A stretch of 64,000 bases of DNA from Halichondria panicea (Eukaryota; Porifera; Demospongiae; Suberitida; Halichondriidae): positions 7,001,571-7,065,570 of the forward strand of contig NC_087380.1 in NCBI RefSeq assembly GCF_963675165.1, read 5' to 3'. The position numbers and the translations under genes were made by a program. The notes under the pieces are model-generated. The model saw only the letters and a list, made by a program, of their open reading frames with translations. It made no database searches and had not been told where the DNA came from. Below, piece after piece: positions 21,298 through 36,200 of this stretch. Every line of letters starts with the position of its first letter. Positions within the stretch are counted from its first letter, which is position 1.

Positions 21298-24200
21298 CTA
21301 TACGGTAGCTTGACACACACAAATTAAAGGGCACACACAAACACTCACCTTCATGCATTGACATACTTCAGCAGCAATCTCCTCTTTTTTTAGCATTACT
21401 AACATCTCCAAAAGAGCTCTGAATGTCGCTTGTGAGGGCTTCTTTCTTTTCCAGATGGTTAAACACTCGGTCATAGCTAGGTGGTTACTTTCAGTTCTTT
21501 TCAACCTTACATCACTTTGCTCGCCAGGGGTTAGCTCTAGTAGATAAATATAGAACTCCACATTGTCAAAGTGGACCGCCAAATATGGTATGTTTTTCTG
21601 TTGGATTTCACGGTTGATTTGTAAAGTAGTGAGCTGATATTTGTCCATCAGCTGTTGAAGAGCTGTACTCACTGGTTGAGCACATGATCCTACAGTATTA
21701 ATGAAAAGTCAGATAACACACTTTAATGCATTGATATATTGAATATGAACACTACCAACAAAACCATCAACGTATGCATATACACTACTGTAGAAACGAT
21801 TATTAGCGTTGCCTTAATGGGTCAATAACAGAGCTCGATCTATATGCGCTTATATTAATTTGAGGATGCGCTTATACTAAATGCAGTCATTTTTGAGCCC
21901 CACCTAGTAACCAGATGTCTCTATTACGAGAGATGACTCGTAAGCTAGCCGTAGAAAGAGAATTATGTGTGGAGGTGTGGGACTGGCTCTAATGACAGGA
22001 GGGGTGCAAGTAATTACATGTTTGTGTAAGAATTGTCTTGGGAACAAAAAGCATATACTGAGAAATGTAATGGGAAACATATTTTAGTCTTTTGTTAAGC
22101 AATTAGTGAACACATGCATAATTTGCAAATACCTATATAATCATATACGTATTTCACATGCACAGCCGTGACTGTCATGACTTACCATCTACTAGGTAAG
22201 TATATACCGAGTGATCTTATAATGACTTGACGAGTCATAACAACCTATGAGTGTATATACCAGTTGTTTTACTACCGCATTAAAAAGTGTGTACATGCAT
22301 GTCAGTGTAATCATGCAGTCATGCAATACTCACCTGCTGTGTCCTTGCTTTCTTGTAATGATGAGTCATCACTCTTGATGTACACGTCCTCAATCTCATC
22401 AGCAATGTCAGAACGGTCAATGTCTGGTGACCTCAGGGCTTCAACCAGATTAGACCAGGTGGGGTTGGGTGAGGACTGGAGCCATTCTCTAAGCATTGCA
22501 GTGAAGCAATCTCCCGGGGTATTGTAATGCTTCTTAATACTCTGTAGAGTGAAAATTCATTATATCAATAACTTTTTCCGGTTGGTACAATGTACTTGGT
22601 ATAAATAATTAACCATTGTCTTTATAGCCTCTAATTACCGTATAGTGAGAACTTTTTGAGGCACTTAAGTTTTGTAAATGGCCTCTAAAAGCATTTTCAA
22701 ATTTCGTCGGTTGACTGCTTATAATATACCGGAAGCATTCCCAGGTCTTGCCTTTAATCTATGCACCATTACATTATAGCAGATAATTCTAATGCAAGAA
22801 AAATGTTCGTGTAGGATTGGAAACACGAAAACAGTGAATATTAAGCCCCTGAAATATTTCACGCTATACGGTAGACGTGCACTTAGGTAAAACTTGCACC
22901 GATGCAGGCTAATCTTAGTATGTACGTAACACAGTCCAATACTCACTTTAATAGTTCCCTCGTCCACATCCAAGTTAATGGCCAGGTGGTCCCACTTTGC
23001 ACGAGCATCCCAAGTAGCATCTTTGACAGTCTTGAGAGTTATGTCACCACCTGTAGCTGTGGCCTCACCTGGACAAAGGGGGAACTTGGTTTGTTATATG
23101 CAAAACAAGTAGCAACAGCAAGAGCATGGATACTCACTGTAGTCAAAACAAATGTAACTTATCTTCTATATTGAGGTAAATTAAGCAATTATAGGCACAC
23201 ATAATTATACCGTATACATCTAGAATCATAACAGCCATTGTCAATATACTTACTGATACATCTCAAGCAGTGGTGCACTTTAAAAGAGAGCTGCTTGTTC
23301 GATACTTCACAAGTGTAGAACCCATCGCAATGATCCCCCCTCGTCACTTTGTCCACAGTGAGCTCGTTATCTGATCCACCCGCCATCTTCTTGCCTTTCC
23401 TGGTCCACTTGAAGGAGAGGTCATCAGGGTCAGCAAATGGCAGGGCTTCAAGAACAGCTTTCTCATCCAGCTTAACTTCCTAGAAAAAGAAAATAACATG
23501 TATGTACATGTACTATACAATACTGTTACAATACTGACATGAGCCTGACAAATAATTAAATATACAGTCGAATGTTCCTACCACATGCCTTCGCTGGACT
23601 AGCGTTAAACTAGCATACAACAAATTAATTATGTAATTCACAAATACTAAAAAGGTATATACATGTATTATACCTTCGCAAACCAGCACTCCTGATGGGG
23701 TGGTAGACTGTCAACACGGCCGTGCTCACATCGAAACAAGTCTTCCAGCTTGCATAGACATATGTCTTCCACTTGTTGATGCTTTAGGCACTGACAATCT
23801 AATGCAATAATCGGCTCATTCTTCTTGCTAATTCCGCTCATCACATACAGGACGGTAGTCAGCACATAGGAGCAGAGATCATGCATGTTGCAATCTTCAC
23901 GTCTTATGAGTCGAATCTCGTAACAGTCGGCATGGGCTACAAGCGTGATGTGGTGTTTGGCACTACCAACTTCGAAAGAGACCAGATTTCTCATAACACG
24001 AGATTCTCGCAGATTCCATTTCAGCCCCAAAATTCCTTTTTGTCCCTCGGAAACTAACTTGCTGATCATGGCACAGAAGACACCAATGGGCACATAGCCA
24101 GACTCGAAGGTGATCTTGATTGGAGAGGGTGTGTTGGAGTCGATGGCTGGAGCATTTGAAAGCTCTTCCTTTGAGGCACACTCAAGGATAGCTGGCATGA

Positions 24201-27200
24201 AGTAGACTGGCTGGGGACCTTTACCAACTATGGGTGCAAGGAGACTGACATGCTCAAGCAACTTCACAAGCTTGTCGACCGGGATCAATTCACCTTCCCT
24301 CACTTTTGCCTTGTTTGACTTGGAACAGCAGCGTTTAATCGTAGCAATCGAGAATTGCCCCAGTTCTTGCCACTTCTTGATCTCGGCGGCAGTGAATTGA
24401 GACGTCCAATCACATGAGTGTAGAGATAGAAGAGATTCGACAATCAGGAGACTGATGCTGTTGAAGACAACATTGGGGCTGCAGATAACACGGTTTTTGA
24501 AGTAAGACTCCTTGTCCTCGATGCCAGGGTAGTAGAGAAGGGCCCCCACACACTGGTGCAAATACCAAATGGTGAACTTCACCTCTTCTTCATCCATCTC
24601 CAATGCTTTGCCAATCTGAATACACTCTTCCATCGTCGCAATTTCAAACTCTTTTCTCAGAATAACCCCAAAAAGGAGCTGTACAGGGCGAATCCGGAGA
24701 TTGGCATCTTCGAAAAACGAGTCAAACACTGTTTGAAGGTGTTCGCGAATCGGATCAATGTCAGCATCTGTGCCATTGAAGTTGTCCACAGAGAAGAAGT
24801 GATTATCATCTGGGTGGTTGATGACGTAACCAAAATTTGAGGTAATGGTGGATAAGGCTTCGTGCTTCTCTTGGAGTTTTGCCTGCAAACGCTTTTCAGT
24901 TTCAGCTTGAATGGTAGAATCTGTGCTCAACTGTTGAACAACTGCACTTGCTAGCTTGGAGAGGGTTTCGTTATATTGCTTCATCTGGAGCAAAAGTTGA
25001 ATAGCTTTGGGTGTGCTCTGTTTCAATCTGTGTTTGATTTCAAGAGGTAGAGTTCTCTCAAGAACTTCCAATTTCCTTTGCAATTCGGTATCCTCTTGTG
25101 GTGTGGTTGGTTTCTGCTGTTTTTCAGTGGTAGCCTTCGCTTTTGGTTTTTGCTCCACATGTTCCACAAGGTCTTTTGAAAAGGAATCCAATTCTAGCTG
25201 CTTGCCAACCTCTGCCTCTAATTCGAAAAAGATCTCCTCCACCTTCTGCTCAGATTCGACTTCTTGCTGCACCTCCAGAATCAGCTGTATTGTGGCTACC
25301 AGAGTGTTTTCGTCAAGACCCGGGTAATCCCCCTTGAGCTTTGCCTGAACAACTTCTGCCTTGGCTTGAATTTCCAACTTGTCTTGGTAAGTGCCCACTA
25401 GACTCACGACAGCTTGAAGATCTCGGAAATGTTCAACTTTATCAGCAATCTCGGAATCAAGATCTGAATCAACCGTGACGTGATGGCTGATGGCTGAAAG
25501 AATTTGAGAGAGAGTTTCTCGAATCGTATACTTTGCTTGGTAGGGGGTGATTTTGTTTTGGTCACGTTCGTAGGAAACTTCGTAGAGCTCGTCAAGATCT
25601 TTGTCGAGAGGGAAGAAGGCGAGAAACATCCCTGGGCCTTTGCTCAAAAATGGAAGCATCTCCATGAAGCCGGGCTGTCCACCTATGTCGATGATGTTGA
25701 GCAAAACTTTGCCCACCAACTGTTCCATGTAATTGCCGCGCTTGACAATATCTCGAAGGTTTTCAATAATCTTGTCGACCTTGGTTTCTGGAGTTTTTGG
25801 TTTGGCTGGCTGGCTTGATCCTTCCTGGGGAACTTGATTTGTTTCAGAATCTTCTTTTGTCTCAATGGGATCATAATTAGTTGAATCAGCAGACTCGACT
25901 ATTTTGGAAATGGCAGTATTTAGAACTTGCTGAAAGCCAATCAAGTAAGCAAAAATCAGTTGTGCTTCCTTGTCAATATCTGTGGAGGCTTTGAGAATCA
26001 ATTTGGAGTCACTTGACACAGCCAGGACTTGATTACACTCGGCAAGAAGAGTGCTGCAGCGTTTTCTGTCTTGTGGTGGGATTGATGCCAGGTTAAGTAC
26101 GTGACCCAGCAGACGTTTTCGGAAGGTTGTTTTACCAAGCCCTGAAAGTCCGATTAGGTACAGTTTGAGATAGCGGAGGTTGATGGTGTTCTTTTTATCT
26201 CTCAGTAACTCGTTCAGCTTGTGTACGTACTTCAACTGATCTTGAACAGAGGCTGAAAGTGAAAGGTACATATTATAGGTTTACAAGTAAGTGATTTACT
26301 AACCACCTAGCAGAGTCTCCAAGTATAAACTTTTTTTCAGTAAGATAAGTTTTTCCGTAATGATTTTCAGTATAATTATAAGCTCTATACTACGTAAAAG
26401 GAGTACAAAAACATGGAAATGAGATGAAATGCTGTTTAGATAATAAATAGTCTCCAAGACTAGACTTTATAGCGTGTGCATGTCAGATGTTGGAACTTGA
26501 TAGAATAATAAAAATTATAGTAGAACAACTACTGTATACTGGCAGCTAGTGTTTTATAAGGTGTACATGCACTTGTTATATATAGACAGCTATTTTTTAT
26601 TTATAGTTTGTGCTATATATAAGCTCCTATAGAACTGCAACTTAGTCAGTCTCATTATTCATTCTTTTTGTAGACTACAAACTATGCTGATACTGACTGA
26701 AACCTGAAACAGCATAGGGCATATAGAGTTACCGACGCTTCACTGTCCATTTCTCAAAACTAAAGCCAGTTTATATTTTGTAAGCTGACAAAAGCTCCTA
26801 TAGAACTGCAACTTAGTCAGTCTCATTATTCATTCTTTTTGTAGACTACAAACTGTGCTGATACTGACTGAAACCTTACTTTGCTAATCTAGCTGTATCT
26901 CTGATACTTTGCAACATCATGCAACAGCATAGGGCATATAGAGTTACCGACGCTTCACTGTCCATTTCAAAACTAAAGCCAGTTTATATTTTGTAAGCTG
27001 ACAAAAGCTCCTATAGAACTGCAACTTAGTCAGTCTCATTATTCTTTGTAGACTACAAACTGTGCTGATACTGACTGAAACCTTACTTTGCTAATCCAAC
27101 ATCTAGCTGTATCTCTGATACTTTGCAACATCATGCAACAGCATAGGGCATATAGAGTTACCGATGCTTCACTGTCCATTTCTCAAAACTAAAGCCAGTT

Positions 27201-30200
27201 CATATTTTGTAAGCTGACAAAAGGACAAGTACATGTACGTACAGTGCATGCAGCTGTGTCTATATATATCCATCTGTTTGTAATTAATTATGTATTAAAA
27301 GAGAGAAATCTGTATAAATACGAAAAAACTGTATACTTGGAGGCTCTGATCTAGGAGATAAAAGACAGATAAGTATATATATAGCTTATAGAGTGTGTTG
27401 TCATCATACCCTTATTTTCGCGGATGAGTAAAATCGTGTACTCCCATAATTGGAAATGCAATGAAACCAATAATTATATGCGAGTATAGAAACACTATGG
27501 ATAATTAGCAGAATTACCAGATACTTCGAAATCGTAGCAAAATACACCTGTGAAAATAATTATGTGACCATAAAGTATAGTTTATTCAAATACTATTGGA
27601 TTCCTTGTTAAAAAGAGCTTCTAGAAATCCCTGGCATACACTTGTCAATCACATAAAGCCTGGCCATAATTGACTACAGAACAAACTCAACTCAATAGAC
27701 TTTAGTGTATTGCAGCATAATTATATGTAGATAGAATAGTATAGGAAATGGAAGCAATTCACGTAAAGTCAGAGTATAGTATATAGCTCAGGGACCACCC
27801 GTGCATATATCTCTTCTACAACTCTTGGGAAACTTATTGTGTCCTCATTATAATGAATCATGCCAGGCCCCTGATGTTCAGTATCAATTTGAAATAATTA
27901 TAATCGTGAAGTAGTTATAGAGGTACACAGAGCGTTTCTTCATGCTTGTGTTCTACATGCATTGTATGATATAATTATAGCTAAGGTGTGTAACTAAGTA
28001 CCGTATAGCGGGTAATTTCCGTGGGGTAAAAAATCGTTCAACTTGAAAACGGTGATTTTCGTGAGTTTTGACAACATTGCATGCATTCTTGTAAGCCACG
28101 CCTACTGGGGAAAATGTTCGTTGAGATTAGCTTGCCCATGAAAATAGCGAATATTTTACCCCACAAAAATTACAAGCAAAGTAGTGTGCTAGCTGAAATG
28201 GCGTCAAATTTATGATGAAAAGTGATGTCTAGTATGCACAGCAGAACTGCTCGTGAACTTTTTAAAGACGGCATACTTTGTTAGCCTTCCATGTTAAAAG
28301 TAAGCCTCGACTAAAACCACTGAGATACACAGATGATATATATACTTCGAGGGTATACTTCTGTTTTCATCCCTCTACTATTCTATCCAGGCTATTATAT
28401 GGGCTATAACTGCAGACTGTCAAATACTAGATGACACATGTGACTTTATGGGATGCTTTTGCGATGATGATATGCATGCATTGGTAGTGAGAAAGAATTA
28501 GTCTGCCAACTATCGTACCAAGGGATCGACACATACGATATTAAACCATAGATTGAGTAGAGAGGATTGGAAATGAGGTACCCTTGAAGTACCACCCGTG
28601 TTTCCCCGCGGTTTTAATCGAGGCTTAATTCCACCGTGGGATCTAAACATGAATAATTCATGAGAATTGTTTTTGCTGTCTGTAAAAAGTCCACGAGCAG
28701 TTCTGCTGCTAAACATCAACTTCATCAAATACTTGTGCCATTTGGGACACAGCATACTACTTAGTGACACAACCTTAGCTACGTATATCATAGTAGCTAA
28801 ACTAACACAAGCATGAAAAATCGCTCTGTGTTAGACTAGCTACTTCATGACAATCAAGATTGTATTTTCTTCGTTTCCAAATGATACTCACCATCAGGGG
28901 GCATTTGTTTAAGTGTTATAGGGGTCTTTGAGACGCATGCATTAGCCATTATAGACTCAATAAGTTTCCCGGTAAACTTACCCTGGGTAGAAAGCGAAAC
29001 ACGGATTGTTTCTGAGCTCTATACATAGACTTCATTGTAAAACATCACGTGAACCACTTCCGTTGCCAATCCCCTTCTACTCTATCTATGATTAAACATG
29101 TGGGCCATGGTACATGCTTATATAGTCAGCGAAAAACGATATAAAGTTTATATCCTCAAAACATACCCGGCCGCTATACGGTATACGGTCAACTAGGTAA
29201 GTACCGGTGTCATAAAATATTAGGCCCCCCATGAGATTGGGCCTCCCCGGGCCTAGAATTTTAACATTTTAGGCCCCCTCTTAAAATTTTAGGGCCCCCA
29301 TTAACAGCGCAACAGCGGTAACATTATGTGACAGTGCATTCTCAAAATACACCAATACAGTCTTCTATGGTCTTCACAGTCTATGCAGTGCCAGTTACTG
29401 AATGCAGCTCTCCTCACACACACACATTTCATGCATGTACAGTAGTATACCACTGGTCTCACAGCCATCACACTGCACCATGTCATTCTATGAATCAGGC
29501 CTCATGCAGCACGAAGCACATAGGTGCCAACTGTCCCGAATTGGTCAGGACTGTCCAAGATTACCCTGTCCTGAAAGGAAACTGCTATTGTGATTCCACC
29601 ATGATACAACAGTTTCTCTCTTGACTTCTATTTATGATTCCACATTACTTGAGAGCTGAGCCAGTGATGCTATTGGAGCATCCCTACAACAATTTACATC
29701 TTCTATGTATAGGAAAACATGGAGGAAGATATGAATTGTTGTCTTTGCACTGAAATTGTGTGCTTTATACTTTTTTGTCCTGAAATTTGGCTGAGAAAGT
29801 AAGCACGAAGTTGTAAATATGGCGATAGCTATGCAACAACATCGATTGTCTTACAGGCAGATCCAACATTGCAGAGCTGCATCAAAGCATTTAACTCTTA
29901 TAGGTATAAGCATGAGTAACTCGAGGCTAGAGTAACTTGAAAGGTAAATCTTCCTTCACTTTGAATTCCATGATAGAATAATAATGCAAACATTTTTGCT
30001 ACTTTGATACAGAGTCTTTGCATGCATGCAGTCTCTTTGATGCTTTGTCAACTAATAGAGCTAACCTTACCTATATCTCTTTGACTTCGTTCTATCGTGC
30101 AGAAAAGGATAGCAGAAGAGGGGGGCCTAGAATGTTAACAGTTTGGACCCCCTGGGGGGCCTAAACTGTTAACATTCTAGGCCTGGGGGGCCCAAAATTT

Positions 30201-33200
30201 TTAAATTCTAGGCCCGGGGGGGCCTAAACATGGGGGGGCCCAAAATTTTATGACACCGGGTGATTATGTATTTCAGAGGTATCTCCAAAATTGCATGCAT
30301 CTTATTGGGCAGCCAAACCTCGACAAGTCATAACACTCTATGAGTGTACCAGTTTTACAACCACATTAAACATTACCACTATAATTATAGTCACTGCCAT
30401 TAGTCACGCTACTCACCTGCTGTGTCCTTGCTTTCCTGCACTGAGGAGTCATCACTCTTGATGTACTTGACCTCAATCTCAGCAGCAATGTCAGGACGGT
30501 TAATGTCTGGTGACCTCAGGGCTTCCACCAGATCAGACCAGGTGGGGTTGGGTGAGGACTTGAGCCATTCTCCAAGCATCGTAGCGAACCGATCTCCTGG
30601 AGTATGGTGGTCCTTCTGAATATCCTGCATAGAGTGAAAATTCATTTAACATGTTAAGTAACATAATTGTGTACAACATTTCCAGTTGGTTCGTTTGTCT
30701 TTTGAGTAAGGCGACCTTCTAATTATGCGACGCTTGGACATTTCACCCTTATACTCTAGCACCGTAATATAGTCGTAGACTATAGCTGGCAAAAAATATT
30801 TGTTAGTCGTAATCACCTTATTTACACGGTGCATAATTATTAGCCTTGTTTCCAGGCCGATTTGTCTCTACGTAGGTCGACAACTATAGGCATCCAATAG
30901 CATACATAGACAAGACAAGAGTATTGATTTTCGTTGTGATATAAACTTTTTATCTTATGTTTTAAAATTCAGTTTCCAGTCACACCCATCGAATTCCAAC
31001 TACGCCCAGATACAATCAATACCATGCAGGCCTAGTTGTCGACCTAGCGTTATTTTAGAGACAACGAGGCTGGGAACGAGGCTACATAATTATTAGAATC
31101 TTCAGTTATTTTATTGGTGATTTCATAGTACTTACGATAATTATTATCATTTAACTTCTACAGTTTGAACAGTACTCTATACTGAGATTACGCCCACGTC
31201 CGAAATTACGCTCACCCCCCACTTGTGAGTAATTTGTCTCGAGAATACACCCATGTACCAGGAAGTGATGCATTTGTCAGTGAGCAGTTGACAAAAGGTT
31301 TAGCAGTTTATTGTGTAAGCTGGTTAGCTCTGACATAATTATAGCCGGCTAGATACATGTATATATATATGCTTGATCAGAGGCCGCTCTCAAATAGTAG
31401 CCTCTTTTGCCAGCATTTAGTAGCCGCTCTCAAAAAGTAGCCTCAGTAAACTTGACTCTAGCATTTCTGCACGTGGAAGCCATATTATACTAGCAGCTAG
31501 CCGTATACATGTAGCTATAGGTAGGAGCTTGTTAGTGCTTCACAAAGACTTTATCATGGCAGAGTTTATGCAGGTGAAAATAACTTTTAATGACAAAGTA
31601 AAGATTGTTGAATTAGCTGGCGCTCTCGAATTGTAGCCTCCTCTGCCATAAATTTAGTAACCGCGGCTTCTGATCGAGCATATACGGTGCTCCTATTTTG
31701 CAAGTATAAAAGACAAGGACAATGTTTTTGAATCTCTGTTGTAGACTCTGACAGTGACAAGGAACAACCTAACTTCTTTATACCTAGCTACTTTACCCAT
31801 GCATTACTATGCATTGTTATATATTGATGTATTCATTGTATATTTGTATATTTCAAGAGCTGGCAAGCCTCACACTAGACGCAGACAGAAAATACAAATG
31901 AGTGGGAGTAATTGCGAGCAAAGCTACTGTTTTTAAAATTAGGCCCATCCCACCTGTAGCTGCCTTGTAGCATGCAATTAGGGTGGGCGCAATCTCGGTA
32001 TAGAATACGATATACAATTATGCAGTCATAAAGAGTTATAGGAAACTGTATGCCTTTCAATCACCTTTACTGTTTTGGGTGGTAGACCTAACACAAGCCC
32101 CAGGGTGTAGTACCATTCACCACGAACATCCAACAAGGCAGTTCTCACCTCTCCTAGTGTGAGGGACCCTGGAAACACATGTAAGTAGAGCACAATGTTA
32201 AAAGGTGTGGTTGGCTATAGCCATGCACATCTAAACATGCATGCATTGCAGTGGCGTAGGAAGGGGGGGCTCCAGGGGCTGGAGCCCCCCCCCATCTTTC
32301 TAGGCTAGAGATGACATATAGATAGTCGTACTTTTTACCATTCAAAACACTAGAGCCCCCCTCATTGAGAAATTGCTTCCTATATACGCCACTGCATTGT
32401 AGGCATGCTGGTATACATGTACCAGCATGTATGTAATAAATCCGGGCTCTGCAGATCATGCTAAATGCTGCTGGCATATTCCTTTCATTGCTTGACTATC
32501 TATTGGCCCTATTTGACTGATCTATTCACAATGGAAATACTTATGTTGATAAATTTAGGATGTCTGACAACCTATAAACCTTGCCTTTCCCTCCAAGAAC
32601 GTATAATACACAGTCTGCTTGGCCCCACGAGAGACATGGAATATAATCACTCACCTGCTGTGTCCTTTCTTTCCTGCATTGAGGAGTCATCACCCTTGAT
32701 GTACTTGACCTCAATCTCAGCAGCAATGTCAGGACGATTAATGATTGCTGACCTCCTCAGGGCTGCAACCAACTCAGACCAGGTGGAGTTGTGTGAGGAC
32801 TTGAGCCATTCTCTAAGCATTGCAGTTAAGCGACCTTCTGAGGTACGGAGATCCTTTTCAATAGCCTGTAGAATGGAAAATTTATCATGAACAATAATTT
32901 TGTACAACTTATCCAGTTGGCAAAAATGCGATTGTCTTTAAGATATTTCATTTTTATGCTTTAGCACCATTATTATTGCAGCTAGACTATGACTATATTT
33001 ATTGTAAAAAAACTATAGCCGTAGAGAGTCTTACAACACAGGTATCTAGAGCACTTTATTGGTGAATTCACAGTGTAAGAAATGTACATCATAATTTTAC
33101 ATATACAACCATAGAAGACAGTGCTAGGAAAATGCATGCCCTTCAATCACCTCTAGTGTTTCCATTGGTAGACCCAACTCAAACCCCATACTCTTCCATC

Positions 33201-36200
33201 TAGCACGAGCACTCCACAAGGCAGATCTTGCCTCTCCTAGTGTGAGAGACCCTGGAAACACGTGTATACAGAACAATTTTAAAATGGAATAAAGGTTAGC
33301 GATAATCTAAACATTGGAGGCGTGCTGCATGGTATATATACCACGACATAGGCATCATCTCTGCAGATCCTGCAAGCTAAATGCTGGTTTTCCTTTTATA
33401 GCTTGACTGGAACTATTTGACTACCATAGAAACTGGATTATTAGCGCATGCGCTTTTAGGGTCAATATAGCAGAGCTCTATATATACACTTATATTCGAG
33501 AATGCGCCTATAATGCAGTCATTTCGAGCCCCACCCAGCAACCGGATGTCTCTGTGATGAGAGCTGACTCGCAAGCTGGCTAGAAAGTGAGCAAGCAAGG
33601 CAAGCAGGCAACCCTAACTGGATCTATATCATAATAACAGTTCATCAAAAACATTCATATTGACCAGGAACTTGGAATAAAAGGACCTCATCCATGTCTC
33701 ACATTCTCTCAGCATGATCAGACAAGGTAGCCCAGAGAGTCCTTACAGACGGATATCACCAGCTATATAGCTATCATGGCACTGTACAAGCTAACTAGCT
33801 CATAGATAGACAATGAATCAATTCTACTAATAACCTTAAGTTTGCATAATTGGAAAAGCGCTTCAATTCGAGTATAAAAAGCCTGCAGTTGAGCATGCGC
33901 TTTAAAATAAAGATACGCTTATAGTCGAGTAAGCGCTAATAATCCAGTTTCTACGGTATTGTGAGCGTCCAGGGTGGGCCACGCCCAACTATGATAATAC
34001 ACAGTCCGATTAGCTCCACAGGAGAATAGTATATCACTCACCTGCTGTGTCCTTGCTTTCCTGCACTGAGGAGTCATCACTCTTGATGTACATGACCTCA
34101 ATCTCATCAGCAATGAAAGGGCGGTTAACTAGTGGTAACCTCAGGGCTCCAACCAGATCAGACCAGGTGGGGTTAGGCGAGGACTGTAGCCATTCTCCAA
34201 GCATTGTAATAAAGCGATTATTTGAGGTATGGTGGTCTTTCATAGCCTGTAAAATGGGACATAAAGTTTCCTGTCGTCTTCAGCTACAGGATTACAACAA
34301 TGCATGGCATCAAAACAACTGCACACAATTTTGCATTGTAGAATCATATTTATTATATCACAGTAGTATATATAGTATACTCGACACCATCAAGTTATGT
34401 TTAAGGTTGGAGGGGTCCTTGAGAAGCACATATTCTGGGTAAATTGAAGCATATGTGCACTATAGCTATCACTCATGCAATAGGTACCAGGCCGTATTTT
34501 AATTGGCCTGGAATTGAGGCTAGCACATCCCAGCATGCAGTCAATCTCTATGGCTTCATGCACTATTGGAAATAATTATGATCTTGATTGTCGTTGCTGC
34601 GTTCAAGTGGGAAACCTTACAGCTCATTGCCACTTCGAAAATTCTGGGCAAATCACTGATTTGAGGGTATTGGGAAACTGCATGCCCTTTAATCACCTCT
34701 AGTGTTTCCATTGGTAGTCCCAACGCAAGCCCTAGGTTGTACCATTCAGCACGAGCACCCCACATGGCAGTTCTCACCTCTCTTAGTGTGAGGGACCCTG
34801 GAAACACATGACAAGCAATGACATACACATCACATGTAAACATGCCACAATAATACAATGTGTATAATTATTATGTCTGCTCAGAAGAAAGTTTTTGATA
34901 GCAAAAAAGAAATATTGCCTATTGTATAATAATAGTGGGACAACTCCACACTATGACATAATTATTGTAACACTGGCCATGCTCAGTAAATATAGCGCTT
35001 GTTTTACTTGCATGCAGTCTGTGCATGTGTATACAGTACCATCATGTATCTCCTTGGAAGGACTGCTAGTGGGATCATACTCCACTGTCACACTGACTGT
35101 AGACTGGAGGGGGGTAATACATGAGTGCTTGAGGTCATGTGACTACAACAGAATTGCATTAACATATACGTATGTTATCAGCGGGTGATGATGAGGGAAC
35201 AGCTGCTCAGGAGTATAAGAGTATATATATGCTATTATCGGCACGGCCAGCTCCAAATTGTATACCAATACCATTATGCAAACAAAATAAATGAATCACC
35301 TGCAGTGACTCCCCCTCTTTGTTCTTTAAAGAGAGTGGTGGGGATTGGTATCTGCCATTTGCGAGAAGACCAAGTGGGATATCCAATGTACCAACAAACC
35401 TGTATAAACATAACGTATAGTTAAACTCATAATATGTACTATAGGTCAAGCAATATGAAACATTTTCGTTTCGTTTAATCTCTCACTTTTTTCTCATTGT
35501 AATGTTATTTCGGTACAAGTCAAGCTTGAGGGATTGGGTACCGCTGGTCTGCAAGGGTTCCTTCAGTGGAAACACTAACTCCTGCATTTAAAGAGCAGAG
35601 TGAAAATATGAAATGCAGTATACGTAATCTGTTTGACCACAGTAAACCTAAACATGTACACATATTATAGTCGCATGTAGTACTACGCTATTAAATGCCA
35701 TTACATCAGTTTTGCAGTTATAAACTGACAAAGACAATTTCCTGAATCCACACAATTGCTCATGCACCTCATTCCAGTCCACAGTACACATCGGTAGGCC
35801 CCGGCTCCAATGTATCAGTCTCTCTGTGGTTGTCCGTCTCTCCTTTCCTACTTGGAAGCATCAAGTCAATGCAAGCATTATAGCGAGCCTTTACTAAAAG
35901 CAATATATCGGCATGGGAAGAGGCAATTTTACTCAATCCAACAGACTACTCGGTGGGTAATTGGATTGTCACACCGCAAATGATCCCCCTGGACCATAAT
36001 TATGTGGCAGAAATAAACTTTAATGGTTCCCCCAGTACAGAAAACAGTCCACCTAACCCGGCCCTGGTGAATAGTCCATGGCAACTTGATGGTCAGTGGG
36101 AGGGGGGCTGCCTCAGTACATACGGCAGGGCATTCTGACATAGACAGTTCGAGGGACTCATTTATGGGGGACCAGTTAGACTATATCAGTATATGGCATG

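Noticed and set aside
26620-27219. CRISPR-like array
   Set aside because: The repeats are about 200 bp head-to-tail satellite units without spacers, and the host is an animal.
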